Shown: positions 9,046-18,606 of the stretch, in pieces
How positions within the stretch are numbered: the stretch's first letter is position 1
Layout: each line of letters begins with the position of its first letter
Assembly: GCF_023757625.1 (NCBI RefSeq)
Contig: NZ_JALGBZ010000009.1
Coordinates: 1-64,000 of the forward strand
Source: Halomonas sp. S3-1-1
GTDB taxonomy: Bacteria > Pseudomonadota > Gammaproteobacteria > Pseudomonadales > Halomonadaceae
Direction of reading: 5' to 3'
DNA length: 64,000 bases
The notes under the pieces: generated by a model
Databases searched by the model: none
Told to the model about the DNA's origin: nothing
The model's input: only the letters and a program-made list of their open reading frames with translations
Made by a program: the position numbers and the translations under genes

Positions 9046-9057
9046 TGAATCGTTTCA
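9046..9057. promoter_or_regulatory. Cra/FruR operator
   Basis: TGAATCGTTTCA matches the Cra consensus TGAAWCGNTTCA. It lies 78 bases before fruB and just downstream of a -35-like TTGTAC at 9033, so bound FruR would cover the core promoter. Confidence 0.8.
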
Positions 9058-9134
9058 GCATAGCGTCATCGAGAATAGCATTACGCGAAGGTGAGGTGTA
9101 CGCACCGCGCCTGCCCGCTTTACAGGAGAACTCA

Positions 9135-12023
9135 ATGCTCACACTTGGCCCTCACGATATCCTGCCGGGTTGCCAGGCAAGCGACTGGCACGCCGCGCTT
9201 GACGCCGCCGCCGATGCGCTGATCGAGGCGGGGCTGGCCGCCCCCGGCTACCGTGACGGGCTGCGCGCCCGCGAAGCCCAGTCGTCGACCTACCTGGGTA
9301 ACGCCATCGCCATTCCCCACGGCACCCCGGACAGCCGCGAGCACGTGCGCCAAACCGGCGTGCGCGTGCTGCAGTTTCCGGACGGCGTCGAGTGGCACGA
9401 CGGCCACCGCGTCCACGTGCTGGTGACCATCGCCGCGCAAAACGACGAGCACCTGAATATCCTGCGAGCGCTTACCCACGTGCTGGACCGCGACGGCGTG
9501 GCCGACGCCCTGGCAAGCGCCAGCTCGCGCGAAGAGATCGCCGCGCTGCTCGCCAAACAGGTGCCGACTCCAAAGCTCGATAGTCAGACGCTGTGCCTGA
9601 AGTTTCCCGCCCAAGGCGTCAAGGAGCTGGCGCTGGCCGCCGCGGCCAGGCTCTACCAGGGCGGCCTGGTGGACAACGCCTTTATCACCGCGATCGCCGA
9701 GCAGCCGCCGATATGGCTGGGCGATGGCTACTGGCTGACAAGCCACGCCAGCGCCTCCCTCACCCCGGCGCTGGCGCTCGCCACACCGGCAGACGCAACG
9801 CTTGAAGACGACGGCCACCCGGTGCACGCGCTTTTCTGCCTGGCGGCCAACGCCGACTACCATTTACCGCTCCTGGCACAGCTCGATACGCTGCTGGAGA
9901 GCGTCGAGAGCCACACCCTGGCCGGCGCCGATACCGCCCGGGCGCTTTCGCTGCTGGCCGGTGAAAATGCCGCCACGCCGACCCGGCGCGTGCGCGTGCT
10001 GAACCCCCACGGCCTGCACGCCCGCCCGGCCAAACAGCTGGTGCAGGTGGCGCGCAGCCAACCCGTGCCCGTTCAGGTGCGTCTCGAAGAGGGAAGCCCG
10101 GCCAGCGTTTCGGCGGCGAGTTTGACCAAGGTGATCGGCCTGGGTGCCCGGCGCGGGCAGTGGCTGACGCTCTCTGCCACCGGCGAACGCGCCGAGGCCG
10201 CGCTCGAAGCGGTGGCCGGCGCCATCGAAGCGGGCCTGGGCGAGAAGGTCACGCCTTTTGATGGCGGTATCGCCGCCCCCGCTGCCGTCGAGCACGAGGA
10301 GAAGGCGGTGCCCGCGCTTGCACCGGATACGCCCCACCAGGGCGTGGCCGCCTCCCCCGGGCTTGCGATCGCCCCGATCTTCGTGCTGCGCGCGCCGCAG
10401 TTCGACTACCCGGAAAACGCCGCGGATGCCGACATCGAGCGCGAGCGGCTGTGGCAAGCGATCGAGCAGAGCAAGGCCCAGCTTGGCACGCTGGTGCGCA
10501 ACGCCGCCGGCGGTGACGTGGCCGACATTCTTTCGATGCACGCCGAAATGCTCGACGACCCGGAACTTCATCACGCCGCGAAGGACGCGATCGCCGAGGG
10601 GCGCTCCGCCGAAGCGGGCTGGTGGGAGGCGATCGACACCGCCGCCCACGCCCAGGAAATGCTGGCGGACCGGCTGCTGGCCGAGCGCGCCGCGGATCTT
10701 CGCGACGTAGGCCGCCGCGTGCTCAGCGTGCTGTGCAATTTTGAGCTTCCCGAGCCGCCGGCGCACCCCTACATTCTGGTGACCGAGGATGTCGGCCCGT
10801 CGGACGTGGCGCGCCTGGATACCTCGAAAGTCAAAGGCCTTCTGACCGAGCGCGGCGGCGCGACCGCCCACAGCGCAATTCTGGCACGCGCGCTGGGCAT
10901 TCCTGCGGTGGTGGGCGCCGGTCGCGCGGTAATGGCGCTGGGTAACGCCAGCATGATGATTCTCGACGGCGACCGCGGCCGTGTGACGCCTTCGCCTTCC
11001 GAGGAGCGCCTGAGCCGCGCCGAGCAGCAGCTGCTTGATCTTCAAGCGCGCGAGGCCGACGCCTGGGAGCGGCGCTTCGAGCCCGCCCAGACCCGCGACG
11101 GTCACCCGGTTGAAGTGGCCGCGAACCTTGGCAATACGCTGCACGCCGAGGACGCGGTCGAGCGCGGCGCCGAAGGCGTGGGCTTGCTTCGCACCGAGTT
11201 TCTGTTCATGGCGCACTCGAGCGCCCCGGATCTGGCCACCCAAACCGCCGAATACCGCCAGGCGCTCGAGGCATTGGCCGGGCGCCCGCTAGTGGCGCGC
11301 ACGCTGGATGTCGGCGGCGACAAGCCGCTGCCCTACTGGCCGGTGCCCCAGGAGGACAACCCGTTTCTGGGCCTGCGCGGCATTCGCCTGGCGCTGACCG
11401 AGCCGCACGTGCTGGAAACCCAGCTGCGCGCGCTGTTAATGGCCGCCGCCCCGGACGCTCAGGGCAACGCGCGCCCGCTTCGCATCATGCTGCCGATGGT
11501 CAAGGACGTGGCCGAGTTTCGCGCGGTTCGGGCGATCTTCGATCGCCTGCTGACCGACATCCCGGAAGGCGAGCGCGCCTCCAACGTGCAGCTTGGCGTG
11601 ATGATCGAGATTCCCTCGAGCGCGCTGCTCGCGCCGAGCCTGGCCGCCGAGGTCGACTTCTTCTCGATCGGTACCAATGATTTGACCCAATATACGCTGG
11701 CGATCGACCGCGGCCACCCGGCGCTTTCCGCCGACGCCGACGGCCTGCACCCGGCGGTGCTGCGCCTGATCCAGATGACCGTCGAGGCCGCCCACGCCCG
11801 GGGCAAATGGGTGGGTGTGTGCGGCGAGCTCGCCTCCGATGCCGCCGCCGTACCGGTGCTGGTGGGCCTTGGCGTCGACGAGCTGTCGGTCACCGCCCGC
11901 CAGGTACCGCTGGTGAAAGCGCGGCTTCGCGAGTTCGATCTCGATGAGGCCAAGCGCTGCGCTCAGCTCGCGCTTTCAATGGCGACGGCGGGTGACGTGC
12001 GCGACGCGCTGGAGGCGAACTGA
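9135..12023 (+). CDS. fruB: Fructose PTS multiphosphoryl transfer protein (EIIA-HPr-EI fusion)
   Basis: This 962-aa protein carries phosphate from PEP to fructose. Three modules can be read. EIIA-Fru at about residues 1-145 has the active His62 in [11 protein letters not shown]. The HPr domain at about 280-370 has His295 in [13 protein letters not shown]. Enzyme I runs from about 395 to 960 with [12 protein letters not shown], the phospho-acceptor His579 in [52 protein letters not shown] and [10 protein letters not shown]. coli FruB lacks EI; the full fusion is the Pseudomonas-like arrangement and makes the system independent of a general EI/HPr. The ATG at 9135 has AGGAGA; the longer frame from 9033 runs through the operator. 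Its stop shares one base with fruK. Confidence 0.95.
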   Translation: MLTLGPHDILPGCQASDWHAALDAAADALIEAGLAAPGYRDGLRAREAQSSTYLGNAIAIPHGTPDSREHVRQTGVRVLQFPDGVEWHDGHRVHVLVTIAAQNDEHLNILRALTHVLDRDGVADALASASSREEIAALLAKQVPTPKLDSQTLCLKFPAQGVKELALAAAARLYQGGLVDNAFITAIAEQPPIWLGDGYWLTSHASASLTPALALATPADATLEDDGHPVHALFCLAANADYHLPLLAQLDTLLESVESHTLAGADTARALSLLAGENAATPTRRVRVLNPHGLHARPAKQLVQVARSQPVPVQVRLEEGSPASVSAASLTKVIGLGARRGQWLTLSATGERAEAALEAVAGAIEAGLGEKVTPFDGGIAAPAAVEHEEKAVPALAPDTPHQGVAASPGLAIAPIFVLRAPQFDYPENAADADIERERLWQAIEQSKAQLGTLVRNAAGGDVADILSMHAEMLDDPELHHAAKDAIAEGRSAEAGWWEAIDTAAHAQEMLADRLLAERAADLRDVGRRVLSVLCNFELPEPPAHPYILVTEDVGPSDVARLDTSKVKGLLTERGGATAHSAILARALGIPAVVGAGRAVMALGNASMMILDGDRGRVTPSPSEERLSRAEQQLLDLQAREADAWERRFEPAQTRDGHPVEVAANLGNTLHAEDAVERGAEGVGLLRTEFLFMAHSSAPDLATQTAEYRQALEALAGRPLVARTLDVGGDKPLPYWPVPQEDNPFLGLRGIRLALTEPHVLETQLRALLMAAAPDAQGNARPLRIMLPMVKDVAEFRAVRAIFDRLLTDIPEGERASNVQLGVMIEIPSSALLAPSLAAEVDFFSIGTNDLTQYTLAIDRGHPALSADADGLHPAVLRLIQMTVEAAHARGKWVGVCGELASDAAAVPVLVGLGVDELSVTARQVPLVKARLREFDLDEAKRCAQLALSMATAGDVRDALEAN

Positions 12024-12991
12024 TGGCGCGGATCATGACGCTGACGCTCAACCCGGCGCTGGATCTCGCCTTCGCCCTCGACGAGCTTGCGCTCGGCGCG
12101 GTCAACCGACCGCATCAGGCCCAGCTCGACGCGGCCGGCAAGGGCGTCAACGTGGCACGGGTGCTGGCCGGGCTCGGCCACGAGGTGATCGTGGGCGGCT
12201 TTCTCGGCGCCGATAACGACGGCCCGTTCGAGCGCGCCTTCGAGCAGCTGAAAGTAACGGATGCGTTTTTGCGCGTACCCGGCGAAACCCGCATCAACGC
12301 CAAGCTCGCCGAAAAAAGCGGCCGGGTCACCGACGTCAACGGCCCCGGCATCGCGGTGGACGCAAACGACATCGCCGCGCTAATCGCCACGGTGGAAAAC
12401 GCGCACCAGGCCGCGCCGCTGGACGCGCTGGTGCTGGCCGGCAGCTTGCCGCCAGGGCTCGACCTCGACGCCTTTGATGATCTTTTACGCAGGCTCAAGG
12501 CCACCGGCGTGGCGCTATGGGTCGACACCAGCAATGCGGCGCTCGAGCGCGCCATCGACATCGCCCCGGCGGCGGTCAAGCCCAACGAGCTCGAGCTTGC
12601 CGACTGGGCGGGTGAGCCGTTAGACACCGCCGAGCAGCGCCTAAAGGCGACCATTCGCCTGCACCAGGCGGGTATCGATCAGGCGCTTCTCTCCGCCGGC
12701 GAGCACGGCGTAACCTGGGTCAACGCCCAGGGCGCCTGGCGCGCTACCCCGCCGCGCGTTCGCCCGGTCAACACCGTGGGCGCCGGCGATACGTTCGTGG
12801 CCGCCATGCTGCACGGTTTGCTGAGCGAGTGGCCCCAGGAACAGACCCTTCGCTTTGCAACGGCGCTTTCCGCGGAGTCGGTGCGCCACCCAGGCGTTGG
12901 CTACCCCAATGCCCGCGACTTTTCAACCCTGGAACAAGAGACTCACGTCGAGCGCCTGCACGCCGGTAGTCCCGAGGGAGCCTTTCAATGA
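12023..12991 (+). CDS. fruK: 1-phosphofructokinase
   Basis: This 322-aa PfkB-family kinase phosphorylates the fructose-1-phosphate made by the PTS to fructose-1,6-bisphosphate using ATP. Signatures are LTLNPALDLAFALD at the start, AAGKGVNVARVLAGLG, VGGFLGADNDGPFE and the catalytic PfkB motif NTVGAGDTFVAAMLHGL near residue 250. The ATG overlaps the fruB stop by one base (TGATG) and the end overlaps fruA by four, so all three proteins are translationally coupled. Confidence 0.95.
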   Translation: MARIMTLTLNPALDLAFALDELALGAVNRPHQAQLDAAGKGVNVARVLAGLGHEVIVGGFLGADNDGPFERAFEQLKVTDAFLRVPGETRINAKLAEKSGRVTDVNGPGIAVDANDIAALIATVENAHQAAPLDALVLAGSLPPGLDLDAFDDLLRRLKATGVALWVDTSNAALERAIDIAPAAVKPNELELADWAGEPLDTAEQRLKATIRLHQAGIDQALLSAGEHGVTWVNAQGAWRATPPRVRPVNTVGAGDTFVAAMLHGLLSEWPQEQTLRFATALSAESVRHPGVGYPNARDFSTLEQETHVERLHAGSPEGAFQ

Positions 12992-14721
12992 ACGTTATTC
13001 TGATCACCAACTGCCCAAGCGGCATGGCGACCACCTTTCTTGCCGCCCGGCGCCTCGAGCAGGCCGCCAAGCGGCTTGGCTGGCAGGCTCACGTCGAGAT
13101 GCACGGCGAACTGGGCCCGGTCGAGCGGGCAAACGGCGAACAAATCGATGCCGCCGACCTGATCGTGGTGGCCGCCGAGCACGTGCCTGAGCCGACCCGC
13201 TTTGAAGGCAAGCGGCTCTATCACGGCAGCATTCGAGAGGCGCTGCCCGACCCGGCGGCGTTTCTCGCCACCGCCAAGCGGGAGGCGCCGCTCTACGCGC
13301 CGACGCCTGCCGCCGCAGAGCCCAATGAAAGCGCCGATACGAACGCCAAGCACATCGTGGCAGTTACTGCCTGCCCCACCGGCGTTGCCCACACCTTCAT
13401 GGCCGCCGAGGCGTTAAGCGAGGCGGGCCGCGCGCTTGGCCACGTGATTCGCGTGGAGACCCAGGGCTCGGTCGGCGCCCAGGACCAGCTCACTGAGCAA
13501 GAGATCGCTGCAGCCGACGTGGTGATCCTCGCCTGCGATATCGAGGTCGACCCTACGCGCTTTGCGGGCAAGCGGATCTATCGCACCTCGACCGGCACGG
13601 CGCTGAAAAAACCCCAGGTGACCATCGAAGCGGCGCTGGCAGATGCCAACGTGGAAAACGGCGCGGCCGCCCCCGCCTCCAGCCAGACCAAAAGCCTCAA
13701 GGAGAAAGGCGTTTACAAGCACCTGCTCACCGGTGTGTCGTTCATGCTGCCGATGGTGGTGGCGGGCGGGCTGATCATTGCGCTGTCGTTCATGTTCGGT
13801 ATCGAGGCGTTCGAGGAACCCGGGACACTGGCCGCCGCGCTGATGCAGATCGGCGGTAGCGCCATGGGGCTGATCGTGCCGGTGCTGACGGGCTATATCG
13901 CCTACTCCATCGCCGACCGGCCGGGCATCGCGCCGGGGCTGATCGGCGGGATGCTCGCCGCCGACATCGGCTCCGGCTTCATCGGCGGCATTCTCGCCGG
14001 TTTTCTCGCGGGCTACGTGGCGCTGGCCCTCACCCGTGGCGTGAAGCTTCCTTCGAGCGTGGAGTCGCTCAAACCCATTTTGATCATTCCCTTCGTGGCG
14101 AGCCTGATCACGGGGCTGGTGATGGTGTACATCATCGGCGAGCCGGTTGCCGCGCTGCTGGCAGCGCTCGAGAACTATCTCGAGTCGCTGGATTCGACCA
14201 ACGCGGTCATCCTCGGGCTTTTGCTGGGCACGATGATGTGCGTGGACCTTGGCGGGCCTATCAACAAGGCCGCTTACACCTTCGGAGTGGGCCTGATTGC
14301 CTCGAACACGCTTGGCCCGATGGCGGCGGTGATGGCCGCGGGCATGGTGCCGCCGATCGGTATGGGGCTGGCAAGCGTTCTGGCACGCTACAAGTACGCG
14401 CCCGCCGAGCGTGAAGCGGGTAAGGCCTCCTTCGTACTCGGGCTTTGCTTTATCAGCGAAGGCGCGATTCCCTTCGCCGCCAAGGACCCGCTGCGCGTGA
14501 TTCCCTGCTGCATCGCCGGCGGCGCGGTCACCGGCGCGCTTTCGATGCTGGTCGGCGCCAAGCTGATGGCACCCCACGGCGGTATCTTCGTGCTCTTGAT
14601 CCCCGGCGCGATCACCCCGGTACTGCTGTACCTGGGCGCGATCATCATAGGTTCGCTGATCACTGGGGTGAGCTACGCCTTCCTGAAGCGCGGCGCGGCC
14701 CAGGTGGCCGTCGCAAGCTAG
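12988..14721 (+). CDS. fruA: PTS fructose transporter subunit IIB'BC
   Basis: This 577-aa membrane protein takes up fructose and phosphorylates it to fructose-1-phosphate. It has two tandem IIB domains, one with Cys9 in TNCPSGMATTF and one with the phosphorylated Cys129 in TACPTGVAHTFMAAEAL. The IIC domain spans about residues 240-570, with FMLPMVVAGGLIIALSF, SIADRPGIAPGLIGGMLA, DLGGPINKAAY and FISEGAIPFAAKDPLR. E. coli's first IIB-like domain has lost its Cys; here it is kept, as in pseudomonads, so both could be phosphorylated. It overlaps fruK by 4 bases (ATGA) and a strong terminator follows. Confidence 0.95.
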   Translation: MNVILITNCPSGMATTFLAARRLEQAAKRLGWQAHVEMHGELGPVERANGEQIDAADLIVVAAEHVPEPTRFEGKRLYHGSIREALPDPAAFLATAKREAPLYAPTPAAAEPNESADTNAKHIVAVTACPTGVAHTFMAAEALSEAGRALGHVIRVETQGSVGAQDQLTEQEIAAADVVILACDIEVDPTRFAGKRIYRTSTGTALKKPQVTIEAALADANVENGAAAPASSQTKSLKEKGVYKHLLTGVSFMLPMVVAGGLIIALSFMFGIEAFEEPGTLAAALMQIGGSAMGLIVPVLTGYIAYSIADRPGIAPGLIGGMLAADIGSGFIGGILAGFLAGYVALALTRGVKLPSSVESLKPILIIPFVASLITGLVMVYIIGEPVAALLAALENYLESLDSTNAVILGLLLGTMMCVDLGGPINKAAYTFGVGLIASNTLGPMAAVMAAGMVPPIGMGLASVLARYKYAPAEREAGKASFVLGLCFISEGAIPFAAKDPLRVIPCCIAGGAVTGALSMLVGAKLMAPHGGIFVLLIPGAITPVLLYLGAIIIGSLITGVSYAFLKRGAAQVAVAS

Positions 14722-14750
14722 CGGATTAGCTCGACGCAGGTGACACAAAA

Positions 14751-14792
14751 AGCGCCTTAACGTGTTTTATTACGTTAAAGGCGCTTTTTTTT
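14751..14792 (+). terminator. Rho-independent terminator of fruBKA
   Basis: Arms AGCGCCTTAACGT and ACGTTAAAGGCGCT with a loop of about 8 bases are followed by eight T. It lies 29 bases after fruA. Confidence 0.92.
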
Positions 14793-14822
14793 GGCGCGCA
14801 CGTTGCCAACCCTCGCCGGACA

Positions 14823-14839
14823 TATAGTATTTTTACATC
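14823..14839. promoter_or_regulatory. HexR-like half-palindrome before pgi
   Basis: AGTATTTTTACA (14826-14837) resembles the gap and pyk palindromes and is 56 bases before pgi. The match is weaker than at pyk. Confidence 0.25.
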
Positions 14840-14894
14840 ATAAAAAGATCTGCGCTTCGCCGCACTCTGCCTCAACAAAAGGATCCGCCGTTCC

Positions 14895-16553
14895 ATGTTT
14901 CAGCTTACCCGCAGCGTTACCTGGCAGGCCCTCGAGCGCCTGCGTGATAAAACCCATAACGACCGCATTCGCGACTACTTTGCCAAGGACACGCAGCGCT
15001 TCGAGAAGATGAGTTTGCGCGTCGGCGGGCTGTTTCTGGACTACTCCAAGCATCATGTTTCCGACGAGGTGCTGACCAAGCTTTTGGAGCTTGCCGACCA
15101 CTCCGCGCTGGTGCAGCGCCGCGCGCAGATGTTCTCTGGCGATATCATCAACGTCACCGAAAACCGCCCGGTGCTGCACACCGCGCTTAGAAACCCGGGC
15201 GACGAGCCGGTGTACGTGGACGGCGAAGACGTGATGCCCGAGATCACCCGCACCCGCGAGCAGATCAAGCGCTTTTCCGAAGCGGTGAGAAGCGGCGAGT
15301 GGAAAGGCTACAGCGGCAAGCCCATCAAGGACGTGGTGAACATCGGCATCGGCGGCTCGGATCTTGGCCCCAACATGGCGGTGCGCGCGCTGCTGAAATA
15401 CCGTCACCCGGAGATGCACTTTCACTTCGTCTCCAACGTCGATGGCACGCATATTCAAAAGGTGCTGTCGCGCCTCGACCCGGCCACCACCCTGTTTATC
15501 GTCTCGACCAAGACCTTCTCCACCCAGGAAACACTGCTGAACGCCAAAACCGCCCGGCGCTGGTTTCTGGAAAACGCCGGGGAGGACGCGGACGTGGGCG
15601 CGCACTTCATCGCCGCCTCGACCAACCGTAAAGCGGCGATGGAATTCGGCATTCGCGAAGAGAACGTGTTCGAGTTCTGGGCCTGGGTGGGCGGGCGCTA
15701 CTCGATGTGGTCATCGATTGGCCTGCCGATCGCGCTCTCCATCGGCTTCGAAGGTTTTATCGAGCTTTTGGAAGGCGCCCACGAGATGGATCGCCACTTC
15801 ATCGAGGCGCCGTTTGCCGAGAACATGCCGGTGCTCATGGCGCTGATCGGCATCTGGTATATCAATTTCATCGGCGCCGAAACCCAGGCCATCGTGCCCT
15901 ACGATCAGGCGCTCAACCAGCTGCCCGCGTTCTTGCAGCAGCTGGATATGGAGTCCAACGGCAAGTCGGTGGATATCTTCGGCCACCCGGTCAACTACAA
16001 GACCGGGCCGATCGTGTGGGGCCAAACCGGCTCCAACGGCCAGCACGCGTTTTTCCAGCTGCTCCACCAGGGCACGCGCTACGTGCCGATCGATTTCATC
16101 GCTTCACTCAAGCCAGAGCCCGGCATGGAGGAGCATCACTTCGCGCTTCTGACCAACATGCTCGCCCAGGCCAACGCCTTCATGGAGGGGAGCCAAGGCC
16201 AAGGCCAGGAACTCAGCCAGGACCCCTACAGCTGCCCCGGCAACCGCCCCTCCAGCACACTGTTACTCGATGAGCTAACGCCGAAAAACCTCGGCGCGCT
16301 GATCGCGCTTTACGAGCACAAGGTGTTCGTCCAAGGGGTGATCTGGAACATCAACTCGTTCGATCAGTGGGGGGTGCAGCTCGGCAAGCGTATTGCCGGG
16401 GAAATCAGTGAGCGTATTGATACTAATGCGGCGGATTTTGATGCCTCGACCCAAGGGCTTCTGGAGCTGGTGCGGGCGCATTTTCCGGGTGGTAGTGCTG
16501 AAGAGAATGGCCAAGCTGAAAGAGGTAAGAAGACGGCCAAGAAGAAAGGCTAG
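14895..16553 (+). CDS. pgi: Glucose-6-phosphate isomerase
   Basis: This 552-aa cytoplasmic enzyme interconverts glucose-6-phosphate and fructose-6-phosphate. Signatures are VVNIGIGGSDLGPNMAVRAL, FIVSTKTFSTQETLLNA, GGRYSMWSSIGLPIALSIG, the phosphoglucose isomerase box GQTGSNGQHAFFQLLHQGT, and SFDQWGVQLGK near the C-terminus with the catalytic lysine. The last ~20 residues are a lysine-rich tail (ERGKKTAKKKG) not usual for the family. The gene stands alone between two terminators. With fruBKA it allows fructose carbon to enter the hexose-phosphate pool. Confidence 0.96.
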   Translation: MFQLTRSVTWQALERLRDKTHNDRIRDYFAKDTQRFEKMSLRVGGLFLDYSKHHVSDEVLTKLLELADHSALVQRRAQMFSGDIINVTENRPVLHTALRNPGDEPVYVDGEDVMPEITRTREQIKRFSEAVRSGEWKGYSGKPIKDVVNIGIGGSDLGPNMAVRALLKYRHPEMHFHFVSNVDGTHIQKVLSRLDPATTLFIVSTKTFSTQETLLNAKTARRWFLENAGEDADVGAHFIAASTNRKAAMEFGIREENVFEFWAWVGGRYSMWSSIGLPIALSIGFEGFIELLEGAHEMDRHFIEAPFAENMPVLMALIGIWYINFIGAETQAIVPYDQALNQLPAFLQQLDMESNGKSVDIFGHPVNYKTGPIVWGQTGSNGQHAFFQLLHQGTRYVPIDFIASLKPEPGMEEHHFALLTNMLAQANAFMEGSQGQGQELSQDPYSCPGNRPSSTLLLDELTPKNLGALIALYEHKVFVQGVIWNINSFDQWGVQLGKRIAGEISERIDTNAADFDASTQGLLELVRAHFPGGSAEENGQAERGKKTAKKKG

Positions 16554-16590
16554 AAAGCTTTAGGCTTCGCAACAAACAGGTGGTAAGCAC

Positions 16591-16620
16591 AAGCCTTGGC
16601 TTAACAGCCGAGGCTTTTTT
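16591..16620 (+). terminator. Rho-independent terminator of pgi
   Basis: AAGCCTTGGCT and AGCCGAGGCTT arms with a TAAC loop are followed by TTTTTT. Confidence 0.88.
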
Positions 16621-16660
16621 GAATGAGCAGAGCGGATGCTATAAAGGCTATAAGCGCCGG

Positions 16661-16858
16661 TTAAACCGCTTCCATCCAGTACTGGGTAGATGTTTCACCG
16701 CACCTTGTAAAACTCAGCCGCTCGTATAACGCGGTGGCATGACTCTGCTTTAAAACACGAAGCCGTAAAGGCATACCTGCCGCTCGTGCCTTTTTCAATT
16801 CCTCACGCACAACGAGCGTTCCAATGCTCTGCGCTTAATGTTTGAACTCAGGATTTAA
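16661..16858 (-). pseudogene. C-terminal remnant of a GNAT acetyltransferase, cut at an attC crossover
   Basis: The minus strand encodes about 65 residues that read as the acetyl-CoA binding half of a GNAT enzyme: LNPEFKH, then IGTLVVREELKKARAAG, LRLRVLKQSHATALYERL and FTRCGETSTQYWMEAV before the stop at 16661. An in-frame TAA (16835-16837) interrupts it where GNATs have the Q/R-x-x-G-x-G/A loop. The N-terminal half is missing: the frame meets the G^TTAAAT crossover point of the adjoining attC at 16859. The gene is therefore doubly dead. The match to a GNAT across the junction suggests the recombination happened inside an acetyltransferase gene. Confidence 0.75.
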
Positions 16859-16925
16859 CGCTTGCAGTTGCGGCAGGTACGGAGCGCAGCGGAGTACACT
16901 GTCCGACAACCTGCATTTGTTAAAT
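16853..16925 (-). other. attC site D (73 bp)
   Basis: R'' ATTTAAC (16925-16919, minus) begins 3 bases into the stop region of the 300-aa gene; R' GTTAAAT is at 16859-16853. Internal arms such as AACAAATGCAGG and CTGCAAGCGTT pair imperfectly to give the expected hairpin. Confidence 0.85.
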
Positions 16926-17827
16926 CACTTCTTAGAATCAAATAATCCGCCTTGGACAGCTCTCATTCCAGGAATGACTTCATAGACCTCAAGTATATCG
17001 TACCAGACATGAATTATTTCTCCGTCGTAACCAAAAGCGATATCCTCTTTCAGCTCAGCTCGAATGGAGTCACCAGGATTTACAGGAATATCCCCAGCCT
17101 GAAAACTAACCAACCATGGTATATCCGAAACCTTTGCCTCAATAGCATGACCATTATATCTAAAGGCCCATTTTGACTTACCCAAATAGTCAGGTTTTTT
17201 GACTTTTAATATTCTAGCGCCTTGAGTCGTATGAACCTCTTTTGTAAGCCAATCAGAAATCACTTGGGACGAAATGGCAAGTTGTCCGTTAAAACGAGCG
17301 TCGCCAACAACCGAGCGATACTCAATATAGTCAAACTCCTCAAGAGAGCTCATTACGTTTTGAATTTGCTTTATATGATTCAGAAGATCTTTACGGTTGA
17401 TTGAGCCGTAGGCAGGTATTCTCTTCACCTTCGTGGACTCAGCAGCTTCCTCTATCTGATCCTCCAATTCCTTGATATCATCCATATCCTCAAGACTTTC
17501 CTTGGCCTCGCACCATTTTACAATTAGGTATTTCGCTTTAAGCAAAAAGTGCCCAAGAATTTTCTTTAGTTCAAGGTCTTTAAGCGCATCATCGGGAATT
17601 TCCTTCAGGGTTTCGCCGAGTTTGGCCCGTAACGAACCAGTGTATACATCCTCAAGGATGACTTGGGGCTCATAATAAGGACTGATCAGCTTTCCTAGAT
17701 CGCGATCCAAATTATTCAGCGCATCGATCATCCCACCCATAGCATGAAAGACTCGTGAGGGATCCCCTTCAGATTTACGAAAATCTAGGTAGAGTTCGTA
17801 ATCATAGTCGCTTACTGATGAAGTCAC
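16925..17827 (-). CDS. Unknown cassette-borne protein, 300 aa
   Basis: I do not recognise this protein. It has no signal peptide or membrane segment. Residues 1-115 are helical with an acidic surface, followed by a charged stretch (EDMDDIKELEDQIEEAAEST, about 113-133) that may form a coiled coil. The C-terminal third looks like beta strands (SKWAFRYNGHAIEAKVSD; DSIRAELKEDIAFGYDGEI; VWYDILEVYEV). The start is a GTG at 17827 with AGAGGG upstream. It is low in GC compared with the flanks and is the only gene of its integron cassette, ending directly at an attC. Because it sits in a cassette, an adaptive or defensive role is possible but not shown. Confidence 0.7.
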   Translation of the reverse strand: MTSSVSDYDYELYLDFRKSEGDPSRVFHAMGGMIDALNNLDRDLGKLISPYYEPQVILEDVYTGSLRAKLGETLKEIPDDALKDLELKKILGHFLLKAKYLIVKWCEAKESLEDMDDIKELEDQIEEAAESTKVKRIPAYGSINRKDLLNHIKQIQNVMSSLEEFDYIEYRSVVGDARFNGQLAISSQVISDWLTKEVHTTQGARILKVKKPDYLGKSKWAFRYNGHAIEAKVSDIPWLVSFQAGDIPVNPGDSIRAELKEDIAFGYDGEIIHVWYDILEVYEVIPGMRAVQGGLFDSKK

Positions 17828-17858
17828 CTCACGATCCCTCTCTGTTCATTACTTTTAT

Positions 17859-17942
17859 ATTTAACGCCATGCTCAGCGGCGCGCGTAAGCGCGTCCGGTG
17901 GAGGCCCGAAAGGCCGGAACGAACTGTAGCTATTTGTTAGGC
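17859..17942 (-). other. attC site C (84 bp)
   Basis: R'' GCCTAAC (17942-17936, minus) and R' GTTAAAT (17865-17859) enclose long self-complementary arms, including GGCCTTTCGGGCC and GACGCGCTTACGCGC. Confidence 0.9.
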
Positions 17943-17959
17943 AAGCCCGCTACTCGACA

Positions 17960-18586
17960 CTATAGCTTTGCTCGAAGTAGGTTCAAACCAAGACCTATAT
18001 ACAAACACCCTGTGACTTTGCCCACAGCTGCGGATAAACGTGTATTTGACCTTAAGGTGTCTGTGAAGCTGGCTGCAAACGCAACCAGTAAAAGACACCA
18101 AAGTGTACCGCCTAGCACAAATATACTGCCTAAAAACAGAAAGATACTGGAGCCGTTGTCACTCTCAGGCGCCACAAACTGCGGCAGGAACGCGAGAAAG
18201 AAAATAGCAATTTTGGGGTTTAGGAGGTTGGTGAGAAATCCCTGACAAAAAATCTGCGAACGCCTTTGAGCCGACAAACCAGAAGACGCAGACAGTTTGT
18301 GGTTACTGCGCAAGGCTTGAATGCCGAGGTAGATCAGATAGGCAGCACCTGCGAATTTTACCACCGTAAACGCTAGTGCTGAGGTCGCCAATATTGCAGA
18401 AAGCCCGATCGCTGCAAACAGGGTGTGTACCAAAACTCCAGTGCTCACACCGAATACCGATACCGCACCCGCCAGATGTCCTTGAGATACCGTTCTGGCT
18501 AAAACGTACATGGTGTCAGGCCCCGGAGTAATCCAGAGCAGAAAGCTTGCACTCAAAAACAGCCATAAATCATGAACATCTAGCAT
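17960..18586 (-). CDS. LysE/RhtB-family amino-acid exporter (cassette gene)
   Basis: This 208-aa inner-membrane protein has about six hydrophobic helices. The family signature WITPGPDTMYVLARTVSQG is in the first helix, and GFLTNLLNPKIAIFFLAF precedes the cytoplasmic-loop exit. RhtB-family members export homoserine, threonine or other amino acids; the substrate cannot be read from sequence. The ATG at 18586 follows GGGAGG inside the cassette, whereas the longer frame to 18619 starts in the preceding attC. It is a single-gene integron cassette and AT-rich relative to the chromosome, so it was probably acquired. Confidence 0.88.
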   Translation of the reverse strand: MLDVHDLWLFLSASFLLWITPGPDTMYVLARTVSQGHLAGAVSVFGVSTGVLVHTLFAAIGLSAILATSALAFTVVKFAGAAYLIYLGIQALRSNHKLSASSGLSAQRRSQIFCQGFLTNLLNPKIAIFFLAFLPQFVAPESDNGSSIFLFLGSIFVLGGTLWCLLLVAFAASFTDTLRSNTRLSAAVGKVTGCLYIGLGLNLLRAKL

Positions 18587-18606
18587 CCATGCCTCCCAGA
18601 TAATCT

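Noticed and set aside
9864..11243. Minus-strand 459-aa open frame opposite fruB
   Set aside because: A shadow of the GC-rich fruB frame; the sense frame contains all catalytic motifs.
17859..17942. Rho-independent terminator after the LysE-type gene
   Set aside because: The hairpin is bounded by integron R''/R' boxes and lacks a T-run; it is an attC site.
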